Positions 1-11,008 are shown, counted from the first letter of the stretch. The stretch is 64,000 nucleotides of DNA from Darksidea phi (GCA_030770425.1 JASJFT010000190.1:1-64000), one strand, 5' to 3'. Translations and numbers: made by a program. The notes: generated by a model not told the origin, from the sequence alone.

Positions 1-75
1 TTCTTCTTCTTCTTCTTCTTCTTCTTCTTCTTCTTCTTCTTCTTCTTCTTCTTCTTCTTCTTCTTCTTCTTCTTC
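1..75. repeat. (TTC)25 microsatellite at window edge
   Basis: Twenty-five perfect TTC triplets open the window, and the tract may extend further left. The next bases (tcattctcatc) are an imperfect continuation. No open frame with coding character leads out of it, so I see it as a simple repeat rather than a polyserine or polyglutamate codon run. Confidence 0.97.
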
Positions 76-472
76 TCATTCTCATCTACCGACCCATTCG
101 GATGACGCCCGTATGCACCAGCTTCTGCATCTTGGCGCGGATCGCAGGGTCCTTGAGATGTTCTTGGAGAGCGGCGGGAACTTCCTTGGCTTGCTGTAGG
201 ATGCTCTATATAATAGGGTCTTGCAAAGTACCGATAATCTACGTCGAGTTAGCATTAGCTAGGGATTGATATTGATAAAGCAACGTACCTCCATATATTC
301 GCTTGTCTATATACGTCGCTCCGCTTGTAAAGTACGTTATAACAAGTATAAGATTTATATCGAATACTTAACTAATAGGAATATTAAAAAGAGACTTGTA
401 CTATATAAATCTGAACAAAAAAACAAAAACAATGTGTAAGCGATAGACACATTTCAAACTATATACCTCACG
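76..472. other. AT-rich intergenic stretch
   Basis: No gene is visible. From about position 200 the sequence becomes rich in TA, AT and short A or T runs (for example around 330-430), unlike the balanced coding DNA to its right. This would fit a small RIP-mutated relic or the 3' flank of the minus-strand gene that ends at 473. Confidence 0.5.
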
Positions 473-1519
473 TTACACCTCTCCACCACCGCCGTGTTCC
501 TCACCATACTTCTTCAACCCCTCCTCCAAGCCCTTCAGCATCCCCTTCCACGCACAATCCTCTTTCCAGCCAACCTTGTTCGTCCGCCACTCTACCCACT
601 CTTCTGCCCTTGCTCCGTTCCCGTCCAACAAGCCCGCCGCCACATCGACGATTTGCAGTCGATCATTGCAGGCGTATGTAACCATCGCCCCACAAGTACC
701 ACAAAACGTTCGAGTGACTTCATCCGAGCTCTTGTACAGCTTCGCCGTCCCGAGTACTGGAGTGTACGGCGAGCCATTGACCAATGTGAGGTGTGACACG
801 AGAGGGAAGACCCAAGCTAAGATAGCGCAGCCGGAGACGAGGCGGCAGCTGTTGCATACTTCGATTAAGCCGTACCATTTGCTCTTGTCTTTTGCTGTAA
901 GGGAGTCAGGCACTTCTTTGAACACTTCCTCTCCTTGCGGGCGCGAGATGTAGAATTCGACACCGCCGCAGTGACATTTCGCTCTCAGCTTGTCTGCTTG
1001 CTTAGTCGTTGGAAGTGTGTCGGTCGGTGTGGAAGAGGACGGTTTCCAGTCGCCCGTCTCCTTGAATTCAGTGTCGTCGACAGGCTTCTCCTTCCACATC
1101 TTCATCTTCTTGCTCCCAATTTCCGGTAGCCACATTGCCAATCCGCCATCCCCCGTCCCCTCCAAACAAATATGCTCACGGAAATCCCATGTCTCCTCAC
1201 CAGCATCCACCAAACTCGTCGCAACACACCAGCTCTCCTCTTTCCCATCTTCATTCGCCTTATCGAGCATGTGCGCGCCGCAAGTCGAGCAGAAATATCT
1301 CACCACATACGAGGAAGAAGCATACGCAGTGAAAGAACTCAGGTCTACGTCTGGTTCTGGAATCGGCGCGTGGATAATGCACAGCGTGCCGTGTGTCCTG
1401 CGACAGATACTACAATGGCAGAAGTGGGTTGGCAGTGGCAGTGAAGAAGTAGGAACGGTGAAAGAGAGCTTGGAGGTCTTGCAGTGACAGGTGGCATGGA
1501 ACGTGGTTTGGTCGGCCAT
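473..1519 (-). CDS. Tandem GFA/CENP-V domain protein
   Basis: Predicted 348-residue intronless protein with two copies of the GFA (glutathione-dependent formaldehyde-activating enzyme, CENP-V/GFA) fold, a zinc-binding beta domain. Copy 1 starts near residue 6 with CHCKTSKL, then CHCSICRR and CSTCGAH. Copy 2 starts near residue 181 with CHCGGVEF, then CNSCRLVSG and CGTCGAM. These are the paired Cys motifs that bind zinc in the family. I start at the ATG at 1519 (MADQTTFHATCHC); the frame extends a few codons upstream only through a non-ATG codon. Family members are annotated as S-(hydroxymethyl)glutathione synthase-like, but that activity is disputed and no substrate can be read from the sequence. 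A linker of about 60 residues rich in T, S and K separates the copies. No TM segment or signal peptide is seen, so cytosolic location is likely. Confidence 0.85.
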   Translation of the reverse strand: MADQTTFHATCHCKTSKLSFTVPTSSLPLPTHFCHCSICRRTHGTLCIIHAPIPEPDVDLSSFTAYASSSYVVRYFCSTCGAHMLDKANEDGKEESWCVATSLVDAGEETWDFREHICLEGTGDGGLAMWLPEIGSKKMKMWKEKPVDDTEFKETGDWKPSSSTPTDTLPTTKQADKLRAKCHCGGVEFYISRPQGEEVFKEVPDSLTAKDKSKWYGLIEVCNSCRLVSGCAILAWVFPLVSHLTLVNGSPYTPVLGTAKLYKSSDEVTRTFCGTCGAMVTYACNDRLQIVDVAAGLLDGNGARAEEWVEWRTNKVGWKEDCAWKGMLKGLEEGLKKYGEEHGGGGEV

Positions 1520-1866
1520 CTTTGCTGTGGTCAAAGTTGTTCAATGGAGGAGTATGAGGGTGAGGGGCTAAACAAGTGACGTTGTACCGAGCGCCCCGCA
1601 CTAACCATGCGATTCTGCTAATACGAGAAATGCGAGAAATCTTTCGAATTCTCCATGCGTTTCCGCATATGCAAGCAAAGACGAACTGCAAAAGGCTTGA
1701 TAGCTTCAAAGCTTTAAACTGGGTATAGTGACAATACAGGGGTATAGTACTAGCAGCGCAGCGCCGCAAAGAGCAACATGGGTATTAAAGGGTAGGGTAA
1801 GAAGAATGAAGCGATGAGTATACGCGATAACCTTCCCATATGCTAATCCATGCGCCGGCCCAACCA

Positions 1867-4800
1867 CTAAGTTTCATGTATCGTGTCAATTGCTTCGCCG
1901 CTTGATTTGTTCTCGACCGCGACCCAGTCTTCCTCGGCGAGTTTCTGAGCCGTCCTAGAGCTCTCGGCGATAGCATCATTGTTCAGATCAGAAAGTTGGG
2001 CGAGTGTTTCCTGCATAGCCGCCAACTGCTAGCGGTAGGTTAGCCATCACTCAAAGTCGTAGGTAGGGATGTACTCACAGTTCCCAGCACTTCTTGTGGC
2101 GGCGGCGACTGCTGCGATGATTGCGCTCCAGAGGTGGTCTGCTCCTCCTCCTCCTCCTCATCCTCCTCTGCAAGCGTGTTGATCTCGCGTTTCTCGCCCA
2201 TAGAGGCAGCCGCGCGAGCAACCCTATCACCCGCTGCGAGGATGGCCTGGAGGCGCTGGTTCTTTTCCTTGAGTAGCTCAATCTCCCTCTCGAGGGGCTC
2301 TACTCGCGCGAGATGCTTTTCGACCACATTGACCTTTATCTTTTCAATCTCGTCTTCGGCAGCCTGGGCGGCCTTGGCCGCTTCATCGCGTTCAGCTTTC
2401 AAGACGCGGATGGACTCTTGAAGCTGTTCGACGTCCTGTGCATGGGCTTCCGTATCTAAGGCGGCCTGGCTGGAGAGCGTATCATGCCGTGATTGCAGAT
2501 CTTTGAGTAGAGAGTCGTGCTCGCCACCGCCCTCTCTTGCTGCTTCAAGCTCCGCGGCATGACTAGCATGCGCCGCTTCGAGCTGAGCAGATAAAGCATC
2601 GTACTTCTTCTGCAGCTGTTGAACCGCATCCGAACGACTGGCTTCCATGCCGAGCATCAGTTCCGAGATAGCCTCTTCATGTGCCTTTTCCGTGGATAGC
2701 TTGTGCTCCGTGAGTTCGTTGTGTTTCTTCTCTAGATCTTCTAGACTCTTCTGCAGGGTAAGCACGTCGTTAGAGTGTCCTTCTTTAAGCTCTTCCCTTA
2801 ACAGTGCAATGGCGTCGCTATGCTCCTGATCCGCCTTGGCGAGTTTCGCTTGCAAAGAGTCACACTGGTCTTGCAGCTCGGCCACCACCTTCTCGTGGTC
2901 TTCTTTCAATGAATCCCTCAAGAGAGCAATGGCTGCCTCGTGATCCTGGCTGGCAGTGGCTTTCTCGGCCATGAGACTCTCATACTTGGCTGTAAGCTCA
3001 GCAAAGCCGCTATGGCCCGACTCCTCCTGGGCATTGATTTCTTTCTTCAAAACAACAAGTTCCTCAAGAGCTAACTGCTTCTCGTTCATAGCGGCCTTCT
3101 TCTCTTTCTCCAAGGTGTCCAAATCAGCCTGTAAAGCTTCAAGCAGGGTGGCGAACTTTTGTTCGATCTCGACTTGCTGCGTACTCAGAGCCTTAGAGTG
3201 CGCTTCCTGAGCGATCTTGCTCTCGGCAAGAAGATTGCTGTGGGCACCTTGGATGCTCGACTTTTCGTCTAGGAGTGCATCGTATTTGGTCTGCAGTTCA
3301 CCGAGAAGCTGCTTGGATGTAGCCTCAGAGTCTTCCTTGAGAGCTTGGATGGCACGGTTATGCGCATCCTCTGCGGCTGTCTTGTCTTCAAGGAGGCTGT
3401 CGTGGCGCGCTTGGAGGTCAGTGATGAGCTTCTGCGATGTTGCATGAGCATTTTCGGCGGCCATCTTCTCTTCCTCGAGAGCGTCCAACCGGGCTTGAAG
3501 ATCGCTGATGACATCTTGCGACCTAACACAAGCATCTTCAACAGAAGACTTCTCTTCTACAAGAGCATCCAGGCGAGCTTGGAGATCGGTGAGCAAATCC
3601 TGTGATATGGCGTGGGCCTCTTCAACCGCCGACTTTTCATCCTCAAGCTGCTTGTGCTTCGCGAGGGCCTCGGTCAAACTTTGAGATGCTGTGCCAGAGT
3701 TTTCTTTCAGTTTGGCCAGTTCCTCATTTGCGGCTTCAAGTGCTTCAGCCCTTTCAGCCAGCACCTTCTCATGGCGTTCCAAGGCAGCGTTTTTCTCAGC
3801 GGCAAGGCTATCGTATTTCGTCTGCAGTTCCTCGAAACGTTTCTTCGCATCGCCTTCGAGGTCCGCACGGAGGGATTCAATCTCGGCATCGCGGTCCTGG
3901 CCAAGCGTGAGCAAATCCTGACGAGCCCTTTCCTGCGAGGCGTCGAGCTCGCTTTTTAGAGTTTCTATCTTCTTCTTTGCCTCTTCCAGCTCCGTCTGGA
4001 CTTTGTTGAGAGCCGTTGAATGCTGATTGGACTCTTGTTGGGAAATCTGCTCGAGCGTCTGGATCGTCTTTCGTAAGCCTTCGCTCTCTTCCCTTAGACT
4101 CTCAATCTCGGATGTGTCGCTAGTCAGCTGGGCGTTGATGGCATCCATCTGCTTCATAAGCTCTTCATTTTCGTTAACCTTGATCCGAAGCGATTCAGCA
4201 TGCGACTGCTTTAGTTCTTCAATTTGCTGGTTGAGCTCGGCAGCAATCTTGGCTCCATCGCTCTCTCCCTGCTGCAGCGCCTTGATTTGCTCTTGTAGCC
4301 CGTCTATGGTCCCCAGATGACGAGCGATGTCGGCTTCTTTGCCCTGCAAGCCCTCCTCGCTGCTCCTTTGCAACTCAGCCATCTTCTCTCGGAGTACCTC
4401 AGCGTGCGCATTACGTTCGCTTTCTAGGTCGGCAGAAGTCTGATCGGCGCGCTCCTGCAGTTTGTCGGCAACTTCGCGAAGCTCTTTTGTAGCATTGACA
4501 TGCGATTCGATCGTTTCATCTTTGAGGCGCAACTCGTCTGTGTGTTGCTGAAGCAGAGACTCAACTCTGGCTTGCAGCTCTTCAACCTGCCTGGACGACT
4601 CCGAAGAGCTTGACTCTAGCGAGCGTTTCGTCTCATCTAAGGCTTGGGCGTGTTTCCGCTCCGAAGCAGAGAGCTCGGCCTGCAGCTCTTCAAGCGATTT
4701 AGAAAGCTCATGGTTCTTCTCATCGCGTGATCTGAGGTCGTCTGTGTGCTTTTCCTCCAGCGCAGCTAGCTGTGTTTGTAAGGCTTCCAGGGTAGCGTTG

Positions 4801-6356
4801 GCTTCGTCCAATTGCTGCGCCAGCGTGTCCCTCTCCTCCTTAAGCCCCATGATCTCGTTGGTGAGGTTTTCGATTTGCACCTGCTGCTCTACGAGCTTCT
4901 TCTTCTCAGCGTCCCACTCGGCGCCCTGCTTCTCGAGGTCTTCGTTCAGTTGAGTCAGCACCTGCTGGAGTTCGGCCGCGCGCTGGGCTTCCTCTGCCTC
5001 TTTGGCCTCGGCTGCAGCCTTTTCCTCCTGCAGTTTGGCACCGCGCTCCTCGAGCTCCTGTGTCTCCTGCGCAAACTTCTTCTCCATCTCGTCAACGAGG
5101 TTGGTATGCTCGCTCTGGTCTGAGGCAGTCGACCTGGCGGCATCTGCAATAGCCTTATCCTTTTCGGCTGCGGCAGCCTCGGCCTCGGCCAACTGCTTCC
5201 TCAACTTTGACTTTTCTGCCTGCAGAATGTCGACTTCCCGGGCGAGGTCGTCGGCGCGCTCCTGGAGCTTCTCGCGCAGAGTTGTCTCCTTGAGAAAGTC
5301 TTGCATGACCTGCGCGCTCCGCCTCCTTCGCTCCAAATCGGCCTCTGTCACAGCGCCGGAGGGAGCCGTGTCCGGTCGTGCAGGCTCCTCGCCCAACTTG
5401 GCGAGCGCAGCTTGGACAGGCCCAAGGCGTTTGTTCGTCTCGTATTCGGCATCGGAGGTGGCCTTTTCTTGCAAGCCCTCGCGTTTGGGGGAGATATGGA
5501 TCGTCCCGGTGCTGGCAGTATTAGCTATGGCGTGCGTTGCCGACGCGAGAACTTACTCTTCCTCTGGAATCGCGTCGCTGAGCTCAGGGGCCAGCGGAGC
5601 GGCTGCGGCGGGGACAGAAGGCTTCTTTGCATGTGAAAGTGACGTCCTCGACGAAGTGCTTGGTGTTGCTCTTGATGTAGTCGTTGGCCGCGTCGTTGTT
5701 GGCCTGGTGGACGAGGATAGCGACGCACGAGGTGCGGCTTTGGCTGCAGGGCCGTCGATCGAGGGACGCGTGGTCAGGGGACGCTTCGCTGGCGCGGTGG
5801 TAGTGGCGGTGGTGGTTGGCCGTGCTGCAGAAGTTTTCCCAGGCGAGGATCTGGCAGCGGCGGTGGACGAGGCCAATGTCGTCCTGCGCGCCGCGGGCCT
5901 CTTGTTCTCGTCCCCGGACGTGACGGACGACAGGTCTGGCTCTGCATCCGACGCCGCAGACCGGGAGGACAAGCCAGTCTTCCTAGCGACTGTGCCGGGG
6001 GCCGGACGCGTCGGCGGCTTGTTCAAGCTGGATCCCGCGGTCGCCGTGCGTGTCGTCGAGCTGGAGAGGGGTTTCGACGTCGTCGTGGAAGCTCGGGCGG
6101 TAAGGGATGCAGCCGGCCGCCGGGCTGGTGCAGATGCACCGCTCGTGGCCGTGGGCCGGCGCGGGGGGACCGAGTCCTTGGAGGTTGCAGAGGCATTGGA
6201 GGCCATCTTGCGGCGTGCAGGCGAGGCGGACGTCGTCGTCGTCGTAGGGGCGCGCGATGTCTTATGAGACGTAGGAGCTTGGGGAGCTTGGGGGGCTTCG
6301 GGGGCTGTCGTGATTTCTGGCGGCGCCTCGCTTGGAGCTGGGCCGTCGTCGGCCAT
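1867..6356 (-). CDS. Giant coiled-coil protein with basic N-terminus, 3 exons
   Basis: My model is complement(join(1867..2025, 2079..5511, 5557..6356)), giving 1,463 residues. Intron 1 (45 nt) has GTAAGT, a GCTAATAC branch and CCAG; intron 2 (53 nt) has GTGAGT, GGCTAAC and GCAG. The exons join in frame. Residues 1 to about 260 are Pro/Thr/Ser/Ala/Arg-rich and basic, disordered and possibly microtubule- or DNA-binding. About residue 290 to 1,410 is almost uninterrupted heptad-rich Glu/Lys/Leu/Ala/Gln coiled coil, resembling TPR, Uso1 or myosin-tail-like proteins. A short acidic stretch (EEDEEEEEEQ) precedes the last exon. It contains a three-copy 28-residue tandem repeat (separate entry). A cytoskeletal, tethering or septal-pore scaffold role is plausible. 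No motor, BAR or GRIP domain is recognised, so function remains open. Confidence 0.85.
3366..3617 (-). repeat. Three 84-bp in-frame tandem repeats inside the coiled-coil gene
   Basis: Copies at 3534-3617, 3450-3533 and 3366-3449 each encode a 28-residue unit (four heptads) built on AH.xSQ.LxxDLQAR.D.L.E(E/D)K. The spacing is exact and the DNA copies have diverged, so this is an old internal duplication. A fourth, more diverged unit with a longer spacer may follow (LLGELQTKYDALLDEKSS). Confidence 0.8.
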
Positions 6357-7211
6357 GGTGTGAGTGGTCTGCCGCGACTATTGGATATTGGCGGCGCAAA
6401 CTCTATTACGAACTGGATAAGTATGTTGGCGAGATCGAATAGAGGGCCGCGCTGAGGTCGAAGAGGATAAGGGAAAGCCTTCGGAGGGCCTACCACTGCC
6501 AGGCGCAGCTGCTTCCTGCGACAGCTGCATAAACGTGGGGTGAGCTCTGATTCGCGATCGCGACAGGGGTGCGGGTCGCTGTGAGTCGCTCCGAGAGACG
6601 ACAACTCATCCACAACCCACTCCTTTTCGTCACTCCTCTAACCGCCAACCATTAAAAAGGCCACACGTTTGGTTCCGTCTCTGCTGCAGCCCCATTCGCC
6701 AGGTTCGCCACGCCTCGCGCAGCACTCCGCACTCTTTATCCCGTGCATCCCCCACCCCGCCGGCCCTCGCCGTGGCCCCATGCTCCATCCCATCTCTGGC
6801 CTGCAATTGTCTCTGAAGCCTTCAAGACGGACCAAAACCAAGAGTCACAGACTCGGACGTTATGATAGAATCATGATTGGCGGACACGGAGGACTGGCCT
6901 ATCAGCCAAGAGTCAAATCTCCACCGGTTGACCGGCAACTGTATTCATGAAGCACACTATTCGTAGGTCGACTGGTAGCGGTACGGGAAATGGCAGTCTT
7001 CGGCCTCGATCCACTATACAGGATCCTTCCCTAGCTTAATCATTGCTCCGTGTGCTTATCCCTTTTACCTTTGAGAATGAATTCCAAAGACGTGCACTGG
7101 CATCATCTACCTTCTATTAATACACAGCTAATCGCCGCTCATTATTGCAATCTAATAGCCCCAATCTACTACAATTGATACCTCACCCAGACTCACCCAC
7201 TAAGAAAATGA
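6357..7211. other. Intergenic region between divergent genes
   Basis: This is the shared upstream region of the coiled-coil gene (minus strand) and the small spliced candidate (plus strand). Reading frames here lack coding character. I see no RNA gene. Pyrimidine-rich tracts just upstream of 6356 are typical of fungal promoters or 5' UTRs. Confidence 0.5.
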
Positions 7212-7618
7212 ATGCCACGCCACCTTCTCAAAGCCGTGAAGTCAGCAAGGATCTCGAGCACTGTCGACCCCAACTTGAAAGGTAAGGCCCACGCGTTTTT
7301 CAACATCAACTTGTTGCTATGCTCACATCGCACCACAAACATCTTCCAGAAACTGCAAACCTTGAGAGATACCACGTGAGAACTCGACGCCCAAGTACAT
7401 ACTCACTATGCCTCGATCTGTAGAACCCGACGCATACTCCAGAACACTGCTTCGAGCCAGTCACGCGGCCTCCATCCTCAAAATCAACAGAAAATCCAGA
7501 GACTCGCCGATTGTATAGCCGCCATAGCGGCGAATTCGAAGAGGGGGAGCCAACTCAGGGCAAACTTGGGTCATTTGGCTGCAAAGCACCACACGCTCTG
7601 CCTCAGGAAGATCTGTGA
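7212..7618 (+). CDS. Candidate small 3-exon protein, 96 aa, unrecognised
   Basis: Model join(7212..7281, 7350..7375, 7424..7618). Intron 1 has donor G|GTAAGG and acceptor TTCCAG; intron 2 (48 nt) has C|GTGAGA and CTGTAG. With the second of two overlapping ATGs, phases fit (1 then 0) and the frame stays open to TGA at 7616-7618. The product starts MPRHLLKAVKSAR and ends HALPQEDL; it is basic at the N-terminus and polar, with no TM segment. The middle exon is only 26 nt. Competing readings exist: retaining intron 2 in another frame gives a longer Gln/Arg-rich product with one TGA, and the minus strand carries an open frame over the same bases. No family is recognised. Confidence 0.4.
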
Positions 7619-8250
7619 CCATGTCGTGAGCTGAGAGATCAAGTGTATGAAAATTTAATCGGCTGTAGACATTCTTGTCGACTCCTATAGTTGCGTGCTT
7701 CGTCAAGGAAGACCTGAAATTCACCGTGGCAGCAACATTCCATTTCAGAAAGAGCGAGACCGTAGGCTGTATATCGAGCCTTCTTGGTGTTTTTCGCACC
7801 TTCTTCTGGAACAGCGGTTCTTGCTAGAAGCGGCACTACGCACAGACAATAGATTCGAGTATAAGGTAGTGCTGCTGCCCCTCCGTGTTCCTTTTCTCTT
7901 CGGCCCAAAAATCCCTTCATCCACGTTAGTAACAGCACACCCCTACCCGCTCATCCCGCCCCTGAATCTTCAATTCACAAGCTAGTCCCGTCATGCCTGG
8001 GGCGACTCATTCTATCATCGAACCCCTCAGCTCGTGTCACTTCAGTGTTTTCTATTGTGCTAACCAAGAGAGAAAGCATCAAAAACAAGAACAATCACTT
8101 CAAAAGGTATGTTCGCAAATAGCGTCACACTCAACTCCAAGCCATCACTCCCGATCGTCTGCCCATCTCTTTCACTGGCACCGATAGCTGACATTGGTTC
8201 AAGAAAAGCAAAAGTACGTATTGGAATTTTAGCACTGCATGAATCAGCAA
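7619..8250. other. Intergenic or 5' leader region of the zinc-knuckle gene
   Basis: I see no supported gene here. A splice-donor-like GTATGT near 8110 and GTACGT near 8214 suggest that 5' exons or a leader of the downstream CCHC gene may lie in this interval, but no joining keeps the downstream phase convincingly. Confidence 0.4.
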
Positions 8251-8395
8251 CTACACTGCTGCCACCTGCTACCACACTGCTGCCACCTGCTACCACACTG
8301 CTGCCACCTGCTACCACCTGCTGCCGCCTGCTACCACCTGCTGCCGCCTGCTACCACCTGCTGCCGCCTGCTACCACCTGCTGCCGCCTGCTGCC
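8251..8395. repeat. Decamer minisatellite CTGCT(G/A)CC(G/A)C
   Basis: About fourteen head-to-tail copies of a 10-bp unit, CTGCTGCCAC alternating with CTGCTACCAC and later CTGCTGCCGC. Extra A bases separate the first pairs, making 21-bp higher-order units. Because 10 is not a multiple of 3, length changes would shift any reading frame, which argues for an intron or leader position rather than coding sequence. Confidence 0.9.
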
Positions 8396-8693
8396 AACAC
8401 GACGACTGTTCGAACTTACACCGCGGCGGCGCGAGCACGCACACAGATCTCTCAGCATTCCATTGTTGGACAATTGGTGAACTCTCGAGATTTGATGGAG
8501 ACCGTCAACGATACAACATCTGCACATCATTGGCACTTGCAAGCATTCGTTCACCGCATGACGGGATGTTAGCACAATCCAGCCGCCACCTCAACGCGTC
8601 TTTCATGTTAACTTTCGATTACGCTTTTTGGATTCCTCTTCGCTCCAGGCTGTTCGTAAATTGTTTGGGTATAGTTTGCTAACATAATCCTAG

Positions 8694-9324
8694 TGACCAG
8701 AACTTGCCGCATCTGCGGCGGAAAGGGCCACCGCGCCGCTCAATGCCTTCAGGGGCAATCGGACGTCCTCGTCGGTATGCGAGCACTGGGCCAGGCCCAA
8801 GTAAGTTTTCTCCGCATGAATCAGATCGTATACTAGCTTGCATATACCCCCCTGTTCACTCACACTAAGTCATTAATTCTTTGCTTACAATGTACCAGAA
8901 AGCCCGCCAGAGGGCACAATCGTTTGGCCGTAAGTCATAAACCGCTTTGATTGCTACCTCATTTATAGCTTCTCGTGCTAACATGTTGTATCTAGCTGCT
9001 AAACACCACACCAAGAGGGGCCCTCGGGCCACTAAGACGGAAGCCGCCAAGGCAGCGAAAAAGCAGAAGAGGAAGGAGAAGAAGAAGAAGAAGAGAGAGG
9101 AGAGGAGGAGGAAGAAGGAGGAGGAGGAGGAGGAGGAGGAGGAGGAGGAGGAGAGGAGGATCAAGGAGGAGGACGACGACGACGATGACGACGATGACGA
9201 TGATGACGGCGACGACGACGACGACAATGGAGGCGGGGGGGATGGTGAGGGCGGGGAGGATGAGGGGGAAGATGGGGCGGCGGATGCTGCCGCCGGGCCG
9301 GTGGCCCTCGTTGGCGCCACCTAA
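8694..9324 (+). CDS. CCHC zinc-knuckle protein with Lys-rich and poly-acidic tail (5' end unresolved)
   Basis: Three exons are clear: 8694..8800, 8899..8929 and 8996..9324. Donors are GTAAGT and GTAAGT; acceptors are ACCAG and TCTAG; the 8694 exon follows a classic TTTGCTAACATAATCCTAG intron end. They encode a zinc knuckle CRICGGKGHRAAQC (C-x2-C-x4-H-x4-C), a short helical stretch, a Lys/Arg block, runs of Glu and then Asp, and a Gly/Asp/Glu-rich end. Zinc knuckles of this type bind single-stranded nucleic acid; the charged tail suggests a chromatin or RNA role, which is inference. The first exon here starts with the last two bases of a codon, so at least one upstream exon is missing; it may lie beyond the decamer repeat. 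The open frame through exon 3 can be mistaken for a complete 125-residue ORF. Confidence 0.65.
9119..9234 (+). repeat. GAG and GAC triplet runs encoding poly-Glu and poly-Asp
   Basis: Consecutive GAG codons followed by GAC/GAT codons inside the last exon of the zinc-knuckle gene. Triplet slippage would preserve the frame, so tail length is probably polymorphic. Confidence 0.85.
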
Positions 9325-9661
9325 AATTTGGAAATACATTCATAGTATAACATAGTTATCTAAAAACGACATGTTATACGGGGAATTGGACAGTCCAAAT
9401 GCAAAATGATCGCGATGCTAAATGGTAAAACACATGAACAGAAAAGAATCTGGTGGTCCGTTCTCTTCTTGTTGCACATGTGGCACGTGAGACAGAGGTC
9501 TTCTTTGGCATGACTAACCACGGTTCGCTCATGCACAGGCAACCGTCATCGTCAACCGTAGTACAACTCCTCAACAAGCAAAAAAACATTCTGCTATAAT
9601 GCAGCCAACCCAGTGATACGAGAGTTCGCTGTACTCTCCATTGCATCTCGCGCATTCCATC
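9325..9661. other. Intergenic, nothing recognised
   Basis: This is the 3' flank of the zinc-knuckle gene and promoter of the F-box gene. No open frame with coding character, RNA gene or repeat is seen. Confidence 0.5.
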
Positions 9662-10660
9662 ATGGCTCCATCGCTCCTCTCGCCTGTTGCCGCCGCGTTG
9701 GCTTACCCCCACGATAAAGCCGTACAGAACGTTTTAACCGATGATGACTTGAAAATCCTACTGCCTCTGGACCTTAGCAAGGCCGAATCAGCACCGTCGT
9801 TATGTAGCCTGGGCCTTCTTGGAAACCTACCGCCTGAGCTTATCATCGCTATCCTGGATCAGCTTTCGCTTCTATCACTCATCCGCTTCCGGAACGCCAG
9901 CCGACACGCTCGTTTCTTTGTTGATTCCATGCCTATGTTTCGGACTATCATGGATCACGCCCCTCAAGCGATTAGGGGCATATTGGCTGTACAGACAAAG
10001 ATTGAAATCACGCTTCCGCAGGTGTTCCACAAGCTCCGCCAACGCCACTGCGACCATTGTGGAGAACTAGCCCAGCGTCTATGGCTGCCGACGGTATCGC
10101 GTCTATGCTTTAAATGCGGACAAAGCCAGCCAAGGCCGCTCAAAAGTGAAGAGCTCATCGAGCGCTCTGGACTCACGTCCTTGGATCTTGCGTCAATCCC
10201 GTCTTTCTACTTCCATCCGGCTCGTTTCACCAATGGAACAAACTATTTCCAGGTTCAAGTGCGACACACCCTATACGACACCCACGTCGCTGTAAAACTA
10301 TGCGAACGCACGGGGAAAACATTCCGGCTACCAGGATTTGACAGAGAAGACCGTGAAGTGCACCGCCTACTTGTGAAGTGTTCGCAACGTGAGCCCTTGA
10401 AGATCCGTCCGGACCTATTACCGGTCAGCCCGCGGCGATGTTTTGCGATGGTTGATGCTCCTTGGTTATCTCCTGAGGGTACGGAGTTTGGTGTGTTCTG
10501 TGCAGTGTGCCTCTACACGTTTGAGCAAGATCGCATATATGCACCCTCAGATTTTGAGAAACATCTTGAAACCTGTCGCGTTGGTCCATACCATTATGCT
10601 CCCATGTGTTATAGAAGTATCGCGGATTATCCATTTTATCTTAGGCTTGCCCTGAAGTAG
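9662..10660 (+). CDS. F-box domain protein with zinc-binding-like Cys pairs
   Basis: Predicted 332-residue intronless protein. The F-box-like motif lies near residues 52-95 (LGNLPPELIIAILDQL followed by SLLSLIRFRNASRHAR), the region that binds Skp1 in SCF ubiquitin ligases. It is followed by CDHCGEL and CFKCGQ Cys pairs near residues 137-162 that could form a small zinc site, and a later CAVC pair near 286. No LRR, WD or other classical substrate-binding repeat is visible, as is usual for the large lineage-specific F-box families of filamentous fungi. I start at ATG 9662 (MAPSLLSPVAAALAY); the longer frame begins with TTG. Substrate is unknown. Confidence 0.85.
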   Translation: MAPSLLSPVAAALAYPHDKAVQNVLTDDDLKILLPLDLSKAESAPSLCSLGLLGNLPPELIIAILDQLSLLSLIRFRNASRHARFFVDSMPMFRTIMDHAPQAIRGILAVQTKIEITLPQVFHKLRQRHCDHCGELAQRLWLPTVSRLCFKCGQSQPRPLKSEELIERSGLTSLDLASIPSFYFHPARFTNGTNYFQVQVRHTLYDTHVAVKLCERTGKTFRLPGFDREDREVHRLLVKCSQREPLKIRPDLLPVSPRRCFAMVDAPWLSPEGTEFGVFCAVCLYTFEQDRIYAPSDFEKHLETCRVGPYHYAPMCYRSIADYPFYLRLALK

Positions 10661-11008
10661 AGGAATGCACGAAGGGATGAACGATCGAAGGGCCAAAATG
10701 GATGGAGCATTTCTTTTGCCCATGTGTACATGTAAACTAAATCAGAAGAATGAATGTCCTATTTGCCAACATCAGCCCAAGATGTTTGTCATCGTTTATG
10801 GAAGTTGCCTTCGAGTTCGCGGATGGTCTTGAGCGGCCATCTCGACCGCGACTTCCACAACATGATCAAGGCCCTGTCGACACATCTTCGATTGCCTAAC
10901 TTTACTCTTCCCCTCTCAAGCTAACGCTGCCAAACCCGCACCAGATAGATCAGTTTCGAGTATCGCAACGTTGCATACAATTAGCTAAGTGTTCCTAGAA
11001 GGATCAAG
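10661..11008. other. Intergenic, nothing recognised
   Basis: This lies between two plus-strand genes. It should hold the F-box gene terminator and amidoligase promoter, but I see no specific signal. Confidence 0.5.

Noticed and set aside
4955..6267. Long plus-strand frame (421 codons) opposite the coiled-coil gene
   Set aside because: It is a shadow of the GC-rich, repetitive minus-strand exons. Its composition (Ala, Val, Ser runs) mirrors the complementary codons, and the minus strand has introns with good signals.
8109..8480. Plus-strand frame of 123 codons through the decamer repeat
   Set aside because: The product is dominated by translated minisatellite, and its end phase does not fit the next zinc-knuckle exon. 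It could be a 5' exon only if an unseen splice site exists.
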